Positions 1 through 8,795 are shown, numbered from the stretch's first letter. The stretch is DNA of 64,000 bases from Cognataquiflexum aquatile (GCF_003316845.1 NZ_QMIK01000005.1:310001-374000); one strand, 5' to 3'. The notes: generated by a model from the sequence alone, not told the origin. Numbers and translations: made by a program.

Positions 1-420
1 AAGGGTATGCTTGATATTAGGTGTTGAAATAATCGCTTTGCCGCCGGGCTTCAGCACACGGTATATTTCCTGCAAAAAAAGCCTGTCATTTTGGATATGC
101 TCGATGACCTGAAAGCTGACCACGGTATCATAGGTATTGTCCTTCAATCCGGAAAATGGAGGAATCACGGCCTGTTCAAATTGGATACCGGGAAATTTGA
201 CTTTCAGGTTATCGATCACCTCATGGATTTTGTCGATCCCAAGGTAGCTGTCTACATTTTCCAACAAAACCTCTACCCCTCTTCCCTCACCGCAGCCCAC
301 TTCAAGCAGTTTCCCACTGACCAAAGGTTTGGCAGCAATGTATGCTTTGAGCAGACGCTGATGGATGGGATTGTCACTCACCAACTTATCCGAAGCGATT
401 TCCGTTGTATAGGTAGCCAT
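1..420 (-). CDS. SAM-dependent class I methyltransferase, C-terminus beyond window edge
   Basis: The minus strand is open from an ATG at 420 to the window edge, giving 140 residues. A glycine-rich SAM-binding motif (LLEVGCGEGRG, about residues 38-48) is followed by an acidic strand-2 motif (YLGIDK, about 59), VVSFQVIEHI near 100-110 and VLKPGGKAIISTPN near 122-135. This is the order of the Methyltransf_11/UbiE-like Rossmann fold. The substrate cannot be told from this part. A Bacteroidota -7 element lies 22 bases upstream. The gene is divergent from the GWxTD gene, with 49 bp between the starts. The fold is clear; a role in small-molecule or lipid methylation is only a guess. Confidence 0.85.
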   Translation of the reverse strand, partial: MATYTTEIASDKLVSDNPIHQRLLKAYIAAKPLVSGKLLEVGCGEGRGVEVLLENVDSYLGIDKIHEVIDNLKVKFPGIQFEQAVIPPFSGLKDNTYDTVVSFQVIEHIQNDRLFLQEIYRVLKPGGKAIISTPNIKHTL

Positions 421-441
421 TCAAATTTTCATTAATTTGGG

Positions 442-468
442 CAAAAATAAGGTTAATTTTTAATACAA
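442..468 (-). promoter_or_regulatory. Candidate promoter of the methyltransferase gene
   Basis: On the minus strand TATTTTTG (442-449) fits the Bacteroidota -7 consensus TAnnTTTG, and a TTG stands at 466-468. The 16-nt spacing is shorter than the usual 19-20. The start codon lies 22 bases downstream. Confidence 0.4.
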
Positions 469-469
469 G

Positions 470-1720
470 ATGATAGGACAAAAAATCAGCAACAAAATAA
501 AGCCAATTTCAGGTTTTGTGTTATTTCTCTTTTGCATTCCGTTATTCACTTTTGCCCAACAAAATCTCGAAAATACCAATCAGGCCCTGAGGTATTCGCG
601 GTACTCGAGACTTTCTCTCAAAATCATTCCCATCGAAGAACCAAACAGGACTTTCCTCCTTCAGATGCCCGTCGAAAAGATCGAGGAAGAGATAGAATTT
701 GACAACTACGCATTTTCATATGGGGTATTGTCGGGTTTCCAGGAACCCATCACTGACCAAAATCTCATCAAGCTGACCAAAGAAGACATTATCCGTGAAA
801 CGGAGTACCACTATTATTTTGAGAAAAGAGTTACCATCCCTGAAGGCCAACAGACCGCCATTGCGTTGCTCAAAGCGGTAGACACCCGTCAGGGAGATGA
901 ATATTACTACCATATGGACCTCATCAGTCCCTTTATTTTTGGGCATTCCAATTTTGGGCTTTATTACGCGGACAGGGTGCCATTTGACCAGACCTTTTTG
1001 ATCCAAAATGAACCTGTGGAATTCAAAGGAAGAGGCGTAGTCAATCTCCATACTTTCTTCTATCCTGCCACATTTGATGTTCCGATGCCTCCGATGGAAA
1101 TCCGGCCTGCGCCTGTACCAAGAGAGGTAAAGGTGGAATACCAAGGGAGTTTTCTAGCCAATATACCAAAAACATTTTCAGGAATCGGCTACTATTTTAT
1201 CCAGGCAGACACCAATTCCACGCAGGGGGCATTGTTGAAAACCGTACATAACATCTTCCCAAGGGTTAAGGATTATGAGGAGATGGTAGAGATGGTAACC
1301 TATATTTCCACCAGAAGGGAACATGAACTGCTCAAAGAGGCCGCGGATAAAAAGCTGGCCTTGGACCAATATTGGTACACTTTGACCAAAGACACTGTCG
1401 CCGCCAAAAAACTCATCAAGGAATATTTCAAGCAGATTGAATTTGCCAATATCCTATTTACGGATTTCAAAGAAGGATGGAAAACTGACCGGGGGATGGT
1501 GTATGTTGTGATGGGCCCTCCAAATGAGGTTTATTTCCGCCTAGATGGCGAGACTTGGTCATATGGAACACCTGAGTCAATTTCAAAAATAACCTTTACC
1601 TTTGCGCGGGTCAAAAATATTCTGACGCCAAGTTTTTATACACTCAACAGGTCAAGGGCCTTACAGCCCGAATGGTTTAAAAGCATCACATTATGGAGAA
1701 ACGCGCAGATGGATTTCTGA
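470..1720 (+). CDS. GWxTD domain-containing secreted protein
   Basis: 416 residues. The N-terminus has a hydrophobic segment (about residues 15-29) ending in FAQQ, a typical Sec signal peptide. The C-terminal third carries GWKTDRG near residue 336, followed by MVYVVMGPP, which is the signature of the GWxTD domain. That domain is found mainly in Bacteroidota and Acidobacteriota and has no established biochemical role. The 3' end overlaps the rlmB start by 28 bp, so the two are probably co-transcribed. I see no catalytic motif. The protein is likely periplasmic or attached to the cell surface; a metabolic role should not be assigned. Confidence 0.85.
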   Translation: MIGQKISNKIKPISGFVLFLFCIPLFTFAQQNLENTNQALRYSRYSRLSLKIIPIEEPNRTFLLQMPVEKIEEEIEFDNYAFSYGVLSGFQEPITDQNLIKLTKEDIIRETEYHYYFEKRVTIPEGQQTAIALLKAVDTRQGDEYYYHMDLISPFIFGHSNFGLYYADRVPFDQTFLIQNEPVEFKGRGVVNLHTFFYPATFDVPMPPMEIRPAPVPREVKVEYQGSFLANIPKTFSGIGYYFIQADTNSTQGALLKTVHNIFPRVKDYEEMVEMVTYISTRREHELLKEAADKKLALDQYWYTLTKDTVAAKKLIKEYFKQIEFANILFTDFKEGWKTDRGMVYVVMGPPNEVYFRLDGETWSYGTPESISKITFTFARVKNILTPSFYTLNRSRALQPEWFKSITLWRNAQMDF

Positions 1721-2469
1721 TCAATAAAGGCGAACAGGACAAAGATTTCATATTCGGTACAAGGGCAGTCATGGAAGCAATTCTTGCCCATAAGGAAATA
1801 GACAAGATTTTGATTGACAAAGAGGTCAACAATGAACTTGTCAAAGAACTCCTCAAACTGGCAAAAGACGAGAAAATCCCCGTTGTCCGTGTCCCTGATG
1901 CCAAGCTGAACAGGATCACCAGAAAAAACCATCAGGGTGTAGTAGCCCATATGTCCTCCATTGAATATGCTTCCTTGGACAATGTCATTGAAGAATGTTT
2001 TTCAAAAGGAATTTCCCCGTTGATTTTGGTTTTGGATAGAATCACCGATGTGAGAAACTTCGGCGCAATAGCCCGGACAGCTGATTGTGCCGGCGTACAT
2101 GCGATCGTAATTCCTGAAAAAGGCGCAGCCCAAATCAACTCTGATGCTGTCAAAACCTCCGCAGGGGCATTGAATCACCTCCCCATCTGCAGGGTCAAAA
2201 ATTTATATTACACCGTCAAGGATCTCAAAAAAATGGGGCTCCATGTCATTTCGGTCAGCGAAAAAACCGAGAGGTTGATGTATGAAGCCGATTTTTCTAT
2301 CCCCATCGCTCTGATTTTGGGTTCTGAAGAAGACGGGATCTCTCCCGAGCTTGTGGGGCTTAGCGATGAGTTTGTCAAAATCCCCATGTCGGGAAACATC
2401 GGAAGTCTCAATGTCTCCGTCTCAGCAGGCGTTGTGATCTATGAAGCTATCAGGCAACGGTCAAAATAG
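1693..2469 (+). CDS. rlmB: 23S rRNA (guanosine-2'-O-)-methyltransferase, RlmB/TrmH family
   Basis: 258 residues, the usual RlmB length. An N-terminal substrate-binding part (FIFGTRAVMEAI near residues 18-29) is followed by a SPOUT domain with RNFGAIARTADC (motif 1), LGSEEDGISPEL (motif 2) and SLNVSVSAGVVIYEA (motif 3, the knotted SAM site). Family members methylate the 2'-hydroxyl of G2251 or another guanosine in rRNA or tRNA using SAM. The start ATG lies within the end of the upstream gene, which suggests translational coupling. The stop codon sits inside a perfect hairpin shared with the convergent mscS-type gene. A related TrmH-family target cannot be excluded. Confidence 0.9.
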   Translation: MEKRADGFLINKGEQDKDFIFGTRAVMEAILAHKEIDKILIDKEVNNELVKELLKLAKDEKIPVVRVPDAKLNRITRKNHQGVVAHMSSIEYASLDNVIEECFSKGISPLILVLDRITDVRNFGAIARTADCAGVHAIVIPEKGAAQINSDAVKTSAGALNHLPICRVKNLYYTVKDLKKMGLHVISVSEKTERLMYEADFSIPIALILGSEEDGISPELVGLSDEFVKIPMSGNIGSLNVSVSAGVVIYEAIRQRSK

Positions 2470-2486
2470 GCGCTAAGCCTATTTTG
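2462..2486. terminator. Shared convergent hairpin containing both stop codons
   Basis: Perfect 10-bp stem (CAAAATAGGC, loop GCTAA, GCCTATTTTG). The rlmB stop (TAG 2467-2469) lies in the left arm and the stop of the opposing channel gene (TAG on the minus strand, 2479-2481) in the right arm. The T run is short (TTTT) within the stem on each strand, so it may end transcription from both sides or stabilise 3' ends. Confidence 0.6.
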
Positions 2487-4980
2487 GATCAGAATCAGGT
2501 TTCACTTTTGGTTTTTCTTCAGGACTTATTTCCCCAGGTTTTATGACTTTTTCACCGATCAGCCCCGGGAAACTTTTGACGTGAAGGTCTCTTTGTGGAA
2601 ATGGAATTTCGATGCCATTTTCTTTAAAAGATTTGAAAATACCACGCATGACCTGATCTCTGATTGTTATCCAAATGTCCACATCATTTACCCAAAAGAG
2701 CACCCTGAAATTGACTGAATTTTCGCCAAAAGTCTGCAAAAACACTTTCGGTGCGGGTAATTTCATGATCTCATCCGTACCCAATTCCTTTTGGATCAGT
2801 TCTGTCACCAAATCCATGTCAGATACATACGCAACGCCAATGGTCAATTCTACTCTTCGGGTTTTATCAGAAAGGGTCCAATTGGTCAGGTGATGCGCCA
2901 AAAGGTCGCCGTTTGGAATAATCACTTCAGCGCCGTCCCAATTTTTGATTTTGCTTGCCCGTATTCCGATATCTTTAACAACACCCTCGACAGTGCCTAC
3001 CTGTATCGTATCTCCGATCTGAATGGGTCTTTCAAATGCAAGAATTATCCCTGAAACAAGGTTGTTGACAATAGTCTGCAATCCAAAACCTATACCAACA
3101 GAGAGGGCGCCGAGAATAATGGTGATTTTATCAATAGGAATACCCGAGGCTGCAATTGCAATTAAAAAACCCAATGTAAAGATGGCCAACCTGATCAGAA
3201 GAATAGACGAGCCTAGCCGTTTACTTCTCTCCGCACCTTGCTGTTCATCTTTGAGAGAAGCGATATATCCGATCGTATTTGCCAGAAATGAAGACAGGTA
3301 AATGATCAAAATAAAGACAGCGATCTGAGAATAATTAAAAGAGGCATTTAGGATTTGTCGTGGCTTGTCCAGAAAATTAAAGACCGCCTCCAAAAAGGTA
3401 TCCAATAAATGAAGGCTTTCGAGGAAATAGTATCCCCAAATAATTATGGCGAGGTAGGTAAAAAACTTATTTACCCTTTTTTGAATATCATAAAATGCCA
3501 CTGCAGAGGTAAATCCATCGCCGTTCTTTTTGCTGACCTCAATCTGGATATAAATTATTTCCTTTATAATAATCACAAAAATTATCAAACTCACTGCATG
3601 CAAAAGGCTTATGGAACCCACGATTCCAATCATTTTTGACAAACTAAACCTTCCAAAAATATTTGTCAAAAAGGAGACAGTTTCAAAAATCATGTAAATG
3701 ATCACAATGGTTTTTATATAAGTAGGCAGATTTTCCTCCTTTTTTTCTTGATACTTGATCATTTTCCAACCAAGAAAAATCCCTAAAAAATTGAATACTA
3801 TCAGATGCCATCTTTCCTGATAAGCGACCTCCCAATACAGGTTGCTCAAAACACTGATGAAAAACAGGAAATAAACCAAAAGCCAAAGCCTGAAAGCCTT
3901 TGAAGACAACCGGGTCCTCAAAAGCAATGTGGTTACAGTAACCAAAATAAATAATAGCAGAGCAAAAAAAACTGCAGGTGGATAGGGAAAAAAGAATGGT
4001 GAAATCGCCAGAATTACCAGTAGGGCGGAAAGAAACGGGTGCTTGTGCAGGTACTTTAGCCTACCAAAAATGATGGCCGAAAACTCTTTTTCGAGCCTGA
4101 TTTTTTTGATATTTAAATTGATGTAATAAAAAAGCAAAAACACCGTACCCACCAAAAACAAGGATAAAGGGATGTTTCTGGATAAATAATTCCCAATAAT
4201 CCACCTATTGATCCTCATCGCTTCAAAAAAAATGTCAACCAGCCTGTCGGTATTCGGGAAATCTCTTGGCTCCCAGATATAATTGTTCTCTTTATCAAAA
4301 AGTGTTCTCTCCAATTGAATCCTGGCCTGCCTCAAATCCTCCACCCTCAAATCTATGTCGTTCAAAATAGTGGAAACCCTAGATTGAATGACAGCTGTCA
4401 AAATCCTTTGGCTGTTAAGAATGCTGTCTGTCTCATGGACTTTGGCCTTCAATGACTTGATCGAAACCTGGTATTCGACCAGCATGGTGGTATCCCGAAA
4501 GCTGTACTTAAGCAGGTCATCATTCTGGATACTGTCCAGTTTTTCTTTGATTACCACAAGTTCCTCAATCCTGTCAAAAACCCCCTCATCCATATCTTTC
4601 ATTCTCCTCTCAGTATATGCCAAAAGGTTTTCCAGCGCTGTGAGATACCGGAGGTTGATTTTGGTATTCTCCGGGGAAAGTGTCTCAGAAATCCTGTCCA
4701 ATACCCTTTGGGCATCCGGTACGGCCTGCATGATATCCGTGGTATCAAGTTCCTTTTTCAAAACCTGATTCATGCCATTTAGCGTCGTGGCAAACTGTTG
4801 GACCTTTTTGATACTTCCTTCCAAAGAGGGTTTTTTGTCCACAACAACTTCCTTCAACTCTTCTTCTATACTCAGTTCGAGGAGACTGTCTATAGAGCTT
4901 ACCGGAGGAGTTTCCTGAGCAAATCCAAAATGAGAGGCAATCAAAAGAAAAACAAAAAGAAAAATGGTTTTATGGCCCAT
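2479..4980 (-). CDS. MscS-family mechanosensitive ion channel with large N-terminal extension
   Basis: 833 residues. It has a signal peptide (first 21 residues, ending FGFAQ), a roughly 230-residue periplasmic region rich in predicted coiled coil, about ten hydrophobic segments from residue 270, and a C-terminal MscS core. The core has the pore helix followed by LVSGIILAFERPIQIGDTI and the beta-domain IGIRASKIKNWDGAEVIIPN. The layout resembles the large MscK/MscM types rather than the small MscS. Family members open under membrane tension to release solutes during osmotic downshock. The C-terminal tail (about 30 residues) is charged and proline-rich. The gene is divergent from hsp20. Confidence 0.9.
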   Translation of the reverse strand: MGHKTIFLFVFLLIASHFGFAQETPPVSSIDSLLELSIEEELKEVVVDKKPSLEGSIKKVQQFATTLNGMNQVLKKELDTTDIMQAVPDAQRVLDRISETLSPENTKINLRYLTALENLLAYTERRMKDMDEGVFDRIEELVVIKEKLDSIQNDDLLKYSFRDTTMLVEYQVSIKSLKAKVHETDSILNSQRILTAVIQSRVSTILNDIDLRVEDLRQARIQLERTLFDKENNYIWEPRDFPNTDRLVDIFFEAMRINRWIIGNYLSRNIPLSLFLVGTVFLLFYYINLNIKKIRLEKEFSAIIFGRLKYLHKHPFLSALLVILAISPFFFPYPPAVFFALLLFILVTVTTLLLRTRLSSKAFRLWLLVYFLFFISVLSNLYWEVAYQERWHLIVFNFLGIFLGWKMIKYQEKKEENLPTYIKTIVIIYMIFETVSFLTNIFGRFSLSKMIGIVGSISLLHAVSLIIFVIIIKEIIYIQIEVSKKNGDGFTSAVAFYDIQKRVNKFFTYLAIIIWGYYFLESLHLLDTFLEAVFNFLDKPRQILNASFNYSQIAVFILIIYLSSFLANTIGYIASLKDEQQGAERSKRLGSSILLIRLAIFTLGFLIAIAASGIPIDKITIILGALSVGIGFGLQTIVNNLVSGIILAFERPIQIGDTIQVGTVEGVVKDIGIRASKIKNWDGAEVIIPNGDLLAHHLTNWTLSDKTRRVELTIGVAYVSDMDLVTELIQKELGTDEIMKLPAPKVFLQTFGENSVNFRVLFWVNDVDIWITIRDQVMRGIFKSFKENGIEIPFPQRDLHVKSFPGLIGEKVIKPGEISPEEKPKVKPDSDPK

Positions 4981-5105
4981 AGGTACATTTTTTCAGCCTA
5001 AATGTAAGGAGTTTAAGGAACTCAGCCAACATGCTGTCCTTTTTCAATCCTTGTATTTTCAGGTTCCCTCTTACAAAAAGAAATCCTGAAAAAGTAACAA
5101 ATTGC

Positions 5106-5157
5106 GCCATTTTGACTGAATAATAAGGGGAAATAGAGAAATTAATGTCAAAATGGC
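5106..5157. promoter_or_regulatory. Perfect 11-bp inverted repeat between the channel gene and hsp20
   Basis: GCCATTTTGAC at 5106-5116 is repeated as its exact reverse complement GTCAAAATGGC at 5147-5157, with a 30-nt AT-rich interval. It lies in the 254-bp divergent region, 78 bp before the hsp20 ATG. It is not a CIRCE element. It could be a two-site operator or an RNA hairpin in the hsp20 leader; I cannot tell which. Confidence 0.45.
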
Positions 5158-5234
5158 TTGATTTATCAGTTGGTACAAAATTTAATAAATGTAACGGTGT
5201 AGATAAAATTGATTTAACCAAAAAATATCAAACC

Positions 5235-5663
5235 ATGAAACTCGTAAAATACAACCAACTTGACCCGGCTTATCCGGCTACCTTCAGCACCCTTTTGGAT
5301 AGATTCTTCAATGACTCTATCGGACAAAACCTCAAACAGTTTACTCCTGCGGTAGACATCTCTGAAGATGAAAGCAAATATGAGCTCCATGTTTCTGTCC
5401 CCGGAATGAAAAAAACAGATTTCAACCTTGATTTGACTGAGGGAAGACTTACTGTATCAGGAGAGAGGAAGATGGAAGAGAAGAAAGAAGGGAAAAATTA
5501 CCACTCACTTGAGACTCACTACGGCTCTTTCAGCAGGTCATTCTATTTGCCGGATGATGTCAGTTCTGACAGCATAAAGGCTGTATATGAAGATGGGCTG
5601 CTCAAAATCAACTTGCCAAAAGCAGAGAAAAAAGTCCACAAAGCAAAAATTGAAGTAAAATAA
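5235..5663 (+). CDS. Small heat shock protein, Hsp20/alpha-crystallin family
   Basis: 142 residues. I chose the ATG at 5235 (MKLVKYNQ) because the in-frame upstream extension from 5145 has no family similarity and contains the inverted-repeat region. The alpha-crystallin domain spans about residues 35-135: VDISEDESKYELHVSVPGM, the conserved GRLTVSGER strand, and DGLLKINLPKA with the L-x-I/L-P-like end of the domain. Members form oligomers that hold unfolding proteins in the cytoplasm without ATP. A strong terminator follows. The next gene is DegP, so this is a small protein-quality-control neighbourhood. Confidence 0.93.
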   Translation: MKLVKYNQLDPAYPATFSTLLDRFFNDSIGQNLKQFTPAVDISEDESKYELHVSVPGMKKTDFNLDLTEGRLTVSGERKMEEKKEGKNYHSLETHYGSFSRSFYLPDDVSSDSIKAVYEDGLLKINLPKAEKKVHKAKIEVK

Positions 5664-5666
5664 GGC

Positions 5667-5692
5667 AAGTGGGGAAACCCACTTCCTTTTTT
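5667..5692 (+). terminator. Intrinsic terminator after hsp20
   Basis: AAGTGGG, GAAA tetraloop, CCCACTT, then CC and a run of nine T. It starts 3 bp after the stop codon. Confidence 0.9.
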
Positions 5693-5778
5693 TTTGTTGT
5701 ACAAATGTGGAATCGATCCACAAAATGAAATCTACTGTTAATCCTTGTTAAAAACTTAAGCCGATCCCATAAATAAGC

Positions 5779-5810
5779 TTGGCAATTGATAACAGGACTA
5801 TGTAAATTTC
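5779..5810 (+). promoter_or_regulatory. Possible degP promoter
   Basis: TTG at 5779-5781, 21 nt, then TAAATTTC at 5803-5810, one base off TAnnTTTG. It lies 33 bases before the start codon. The match is imperfect. Confidence 0.35.
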
Positions 5811-5842
5811 GTGTACAAACCAGAACTTAAACCATTAAAAAA

Positions 5843-7336
5843 ATGAATAAAAAGCAGTTTTTCCTGGGAATCTTCCTTGCTTCCCTCATAGGTGGAGTAA
5901 TTGCTCTTGCAGGGGCAAGCTACCTCGCCAGGCAGAATTCAGCCTCTAACTTTACCGACAAACAAGATACAAGTTTGGTAAACATGCTGTCGGACGATAA
6001 ATTCACAGTGCCTGACGGAATCAATTTCGTGGCTTCAGCAGCAGCTGTGACTCCGGCTGTTGTTCACGTAAAAAGCAGTGTCACCATCTCTCAAAGTGAA
6101 AGAGGTTCAGACCCGTTCGAGGAGTTTTTTGGCTTTCGCAATCCTGAAAGGGACATGCAGCCACGAGAAGGGATGAGCTCAGGTTCGGGCGTAATCATAT
6201 CGGAAGATGGCTATATCGTGACCAACAACCACGTCATCGAAAATGCCACAAAGATCGATATCTCCTTGGAGGACAATACAAGATATACCGCCCGTGTCGT
6301 AGGAACAGACCCTACCACAGATTTGGCTTTGATTAAAATTGAAGCTAAAGGGTTGCGATTTGTGAAATTTGGTGATTCCGATAAAATGAAAGTAGGCGAA
6401 TGGGTTTTGGCTGTAGGCAATCCTTTTGACCTGACTTCAACTGTAACAGCGGGCATCATCAGTGCCAAAGCAAGAAATATAGGTATTCTAAGGGATTTGG
6501 AAAACAACCTTCAGATCGAATCTTTCCTCCAGACAGATGCTGTAGTCAATCCCGGCAACTCAGGTGGCGCTTTGGTTAATCTTGCCGGTGAACTGATAGG
6601 GATCAATACTGCAATAGCTTCTAGAACAGGAACTTTTAACGGATATGCCTTTGCGGTTCCAAGTTCAATTGTCAAAAAAGTAATGGATGACCTCTTGGAA
6701 TATGGGACAGTTCAGCGGGGATTGCTTGGGGTACAAATTCAGGACATTTCTAGATTAGACGAAAGTCTTTCAGGAGGACTGACCACTTCCAGAGGTGTTT
6801 ATGTAGTAGATGTCAATAAAGGTGGTGGCGGCGAAGATGCCGGATTAAAATCAGGTGATGTTATTATCGGGATAGATGGTGTAGAGACCAACAATGTTGC
6901 AAAACTCCAAGAGATGGTCGCAAGAAAGCGTCCGGGAGATAAAGTGGAGATCAAATACCTGCGAAACGGAAAAGAAGCCAAAGCAACGGCCATGCTCAAA
7001 AATATCTCCGGCGACACCAATATCGTAAAAGTAATTCCTCCAAAAATCGTAAGCTTCAACGGAGTGACTTTTGAAGATATCAAGCCTGCTATGAAAGAAA
7101 GACTTGGAATAGAAGGCGGTTCCGGCATTACTTCTGTAGAAGATGACAATTGGAGGAAATCAGGTGCCAAGCCAGGCTTCATCATCACCTCGGTGATTGG
7201 TTCAGATGGCAGGTACAAAATCGATAATTCAGAACAATTGGTAGAAATACTTAAAGACAATATTGGCGAAGAGGTAGTGATATTGGGACTATATCCAAAT
7301 GGTCAGGAGTACTATTTTGAAATTAAAGTAGAGTAA
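5843..7336 (+). CDS. degP: DegP/HtrA (Do) family periplasmic serine protease
   Basis: 497 residues. An N-terminal hydrophobic segment (residues 7-26) acts as signal peptide or anchor. The trypsin-like domain has the full catalytic triad: His130 in TNNHVIEN, Asp160 in TDLALIKIE and Ser240 in GNSGGAL. A first PDZ domain follows (about 285-385, with GLLGVQIQDI), then a degenerate second PDZ (about 400-490). The enzyme degrades or chaperones misfolded envelope proteins. It has its own terminator and lies 179 bp after hsp20, so it is probably a separate unit within one stress neighbourhood. DegQ-like function is equally possible. Confidence 0.93.
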   Translation: MNKKQFFLGIFLASLIGGVIALAGASYLARQNSASNFTDKQDTSLVNMLSDDKFTVPDGINFVASAAAVTPAVVHVKSSVTISQSERGSDPFEEFFGFRNPERDMQPREGMSSGSGVIISEDGYIVTNNHVIENATKIDISLEDNTRYTARVVGTDPTTDLALIKIEAKGLRFVKFGDSDKMKVGEWVLAVGNPFDLTSTVTAGIISAKARNIGILRDLENNLQIESFLQTDAVVNPGNSGGALVNLAGELIGINTAIASRTGTFNGYAFAVPSSIVKKVMDDLLEYGTVQRGLLGVQIQDISRLDESLSGGLTTSRGVYVVDVNKGGGGEDAGLKSGDVIIGIDGVETNNVAKLQEMVARKRPGDKVEIKYLRNGKEAKATAMLKNISGDTNIVKVIPPKIVSFNGVTFEDIKPAMKERLGIEGGSGITSVEDDNWRKSGAKPGFIITSVIGSDGRYKIDNSEQLVEILKDNIGEEVVILGLYPNGQEYYFEIKVE

Positions 7337-7359
7337 GGTTAAATGTTGATTTGATTGCC

Positions 7360-7395
7360 AAAGCCGGTCTGAAATTCAGGCCGGCTTTTATTTTG
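7360..7395 (+). terminator. Intrinsic terminator after degP
   Basis: AAAGCCGG (7360-7367) pairs with CCGGCTTT (7381-7388), with a second short CTGAA/TTCAG pairing in the loop, followed by TTATTTT. Confidence 0.85.
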
Positions 7396-7502
7396 CCCAA
7401 CAGAACAAAAATGCCATTCTAGGAAGTCTTAGGATTAATTTTTGAAACCAAAAAATTGAAGCGAAAGGCCTGGTAAAACAATAGACTATATAATACAAAA
7501 AA

Positions 7503-8207
7503 TCAATGGCAAACCGTGATTTCGGTAGTCAGGTTTCCTTCACTGTATACAGGAAGCTTTGGACTGATGTAATTGATTCCCAAGCCCAATCCTCTTACGA
7601 TGAATAATATCCCGATAAACATTGCGAAATAAGGAAGTGCATTGGTCAATTTGGTTCGGATAGAAAGCGAAAGGATTTTTCCTGAAATCATGACCATCAC
7701 CAGCATTGGGGTTGTTCCCAATCCAAAGAAAAACATATACATCGCCCCTTCTAGTGGGCTTTGGAGTGCAAGAGAAGCGATCAAAGCAATATATACCATG
7801 CCGCAGGGAAGCAATCCATTCAGTAATCCTGATGCAAAAAATGCCGGAGTTCCGCCTTTTTTGAGAAAATATCCCAAGGAAGATTTCAATTTGTTTACCC
7901 CACCATATAAGCCGGATTGGGTGATTAGTCTCTCAGAACTTTTGTAAAAAAATGCCATCAATAAAATAAGCGCACCCATCGCGATGGAAATCCACTGCTG
8001 AATGCCCGCCAAAGCGAGGGAGAACCCGACCAATCCAATCAGCGCACCCAAAATGGAGTAGGTGACAGTTCGGCCAAGGTTATAGATGATTTTATTGCGG
8101 AGAAATCGGGAATTGTCCTTGGCAGATACCGCCAAAGCAATGGGTCCACACATGCCCAAGCAGTGAAAAGAACCCAAAAATCCCAATAAAAACGCTGTCC
8201 AAATCAT
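7503..8207 (-). CDS. TauE/SafE-DsbD-like membrane protein of the cbb3 oxidase locus
   Basis: 234 residues with about six membrane segments. Two Cys-bearing signatures, FHCLGMCGP near residue 15 and GLLPCGMVY near residue 133, mark the cytochrome-biogenesis transmembrane (DsbD_2/UreH-like) group often named sulfite exporter TauE/SafE. In many Bacteroidota and Proteobacteria this gene ends the cbb3 cluster, where a role in copper delivery or heme-copper oxidase maturation is suspected. It starts immediately after the ccoH stop. Sulfite export itself is not supported by anything here. Confidence 0.82.
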   Translation of the reverse strand: MIWTAFLLGFLGSFHCLGMCGPIALAVSAKDNSRFLRNKIIYNLGRTVTYSILGALIGLVGFSLALAGIQQWISIAMGALILLMAFFYKSSERLITQSGLYGGVNKLKSSLGYFLKKGGTPAFFASGLLNGLLPCGMVYIALIASLALQSPLEGAMYMFFFGLGTTPMLVMVMISGKILSLSIRTKLTNALPYFAMFIGILFIVRGLGLGINYISPKLPVYSEGNLTTEITVCH

Positions 8208-8633
8208 TTAGATATTGATTTTTTCTTCATGAAAATAATCCACCCCATTTTCAGACCAAGTCAACTTCAACTTCCAATAGCCCGGCTTCAGACTCTTCAG
8301 GTCAAAAGCATTGGCATTCGGGTTGGTCACATCAAAATCAATCTTCTGATCCAATCTCGCATCGGATGGCCTGAAAAGATGCATCGTACCTTTGGAACCG
8401 ACAGGAAGACGCAGATCCACTTTTTTGAGTTGGTTGTCATAAATCAAAACCTTGTAATCAAGAGAATTTGCATTGATCATCTTTTCTATCTGATCTTGGT
8501 ATTTGATCTCTTCCTCATAATAATTTTGGGTCACAAGATGGATATCATCCTGCTTCACACAGATCGTCACCAATCCTACCATCAAGCTGATGAAGACAAT
8601 CAATGTGATTACTATTCCTTTTCCCCAGTCCAT
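8208..8633 (-). CDS. ccoH: FixH/CcoH family cbb3 oxidase assembly protein
   Basis: 141 residues. One N-terminal membrane helix (residues 5-26) is followed by a small periplasmic domain with the FixH pattern YEEEIKYQ near residue 40 and GYWKLKLTW near residue 119. FixH/CcoH proteins take part in assembly of cbb3-type cytochrome oxidase and may associate with the CcoI copper pump. The gene abuts the TauE-like gene with no spacer but is separated from ccoG by 150 bp of simple repeats. Confidence 0.85.
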   Translation of the reverse strand: MDWGKGIVITLIVFISLMVGLVTICVKQDDIHLVTQNYYEEEIKYQDQIEKMINANSLDYKVLIYDNQLKKVDLRLPVGSKGTMHLFRPSDARLDQKIDFDVTNPNANAFDLKSLKPGYWKLKLTWSENGVDYFHEEKINI

Positions 8634-8687
8634 ATTTTTGATTATTTGATTAATTGGTTATTAAGTTTCAAAGTTGAAATGTTGGAA

Positions 8688-8795
8688 GGTTATTCGGTTA
8701 TTTGGTTATTTGGTTAACTGAAACCTTTCACTGTAAACTGATCACTGAATACTGACTACTGTAAACTGACCACTGACCACTGATCACTGATTACT
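8688..8795. repeat. Two simple tandem repeats between ccoH and ccoG
   Basis: 8688-8719 holds four 8-bp units of the form GGTTATTY (the last one degenerate). 8730-8792 holds nine 7-bp units of the form ACTGNNN, where NNN varies (taa, atc, aat, act, taa, acc, acc, atc, att), plus a partial tenth unit. The array runs through the ccoG stop codon and provides its last codons. Confidence 0.85.

Noticed and set aside
91-435. 114-residue plus-strand frame
   Set aside because: It is the antisense of a clear methyltransferase with a SAM-binding motif on the minus strand.
5145-5234. N-terminal extension of Hsp20
   Set aside because: It has no family similarity and overlaps the inverted repeat; the ATG at 5235 gives the usual length.
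7503-8207. Sulfite exporter
   Set aside because: The automatic family name TauE/SafE suggests sulfite transport, but the Cys motifs and cbb3 context favour an oxidase maturation role.
8229-8717. 162-residue plus-strand frame over ccoH
   Set aside because: It is antisense to ccoH and extends into simple repeats.
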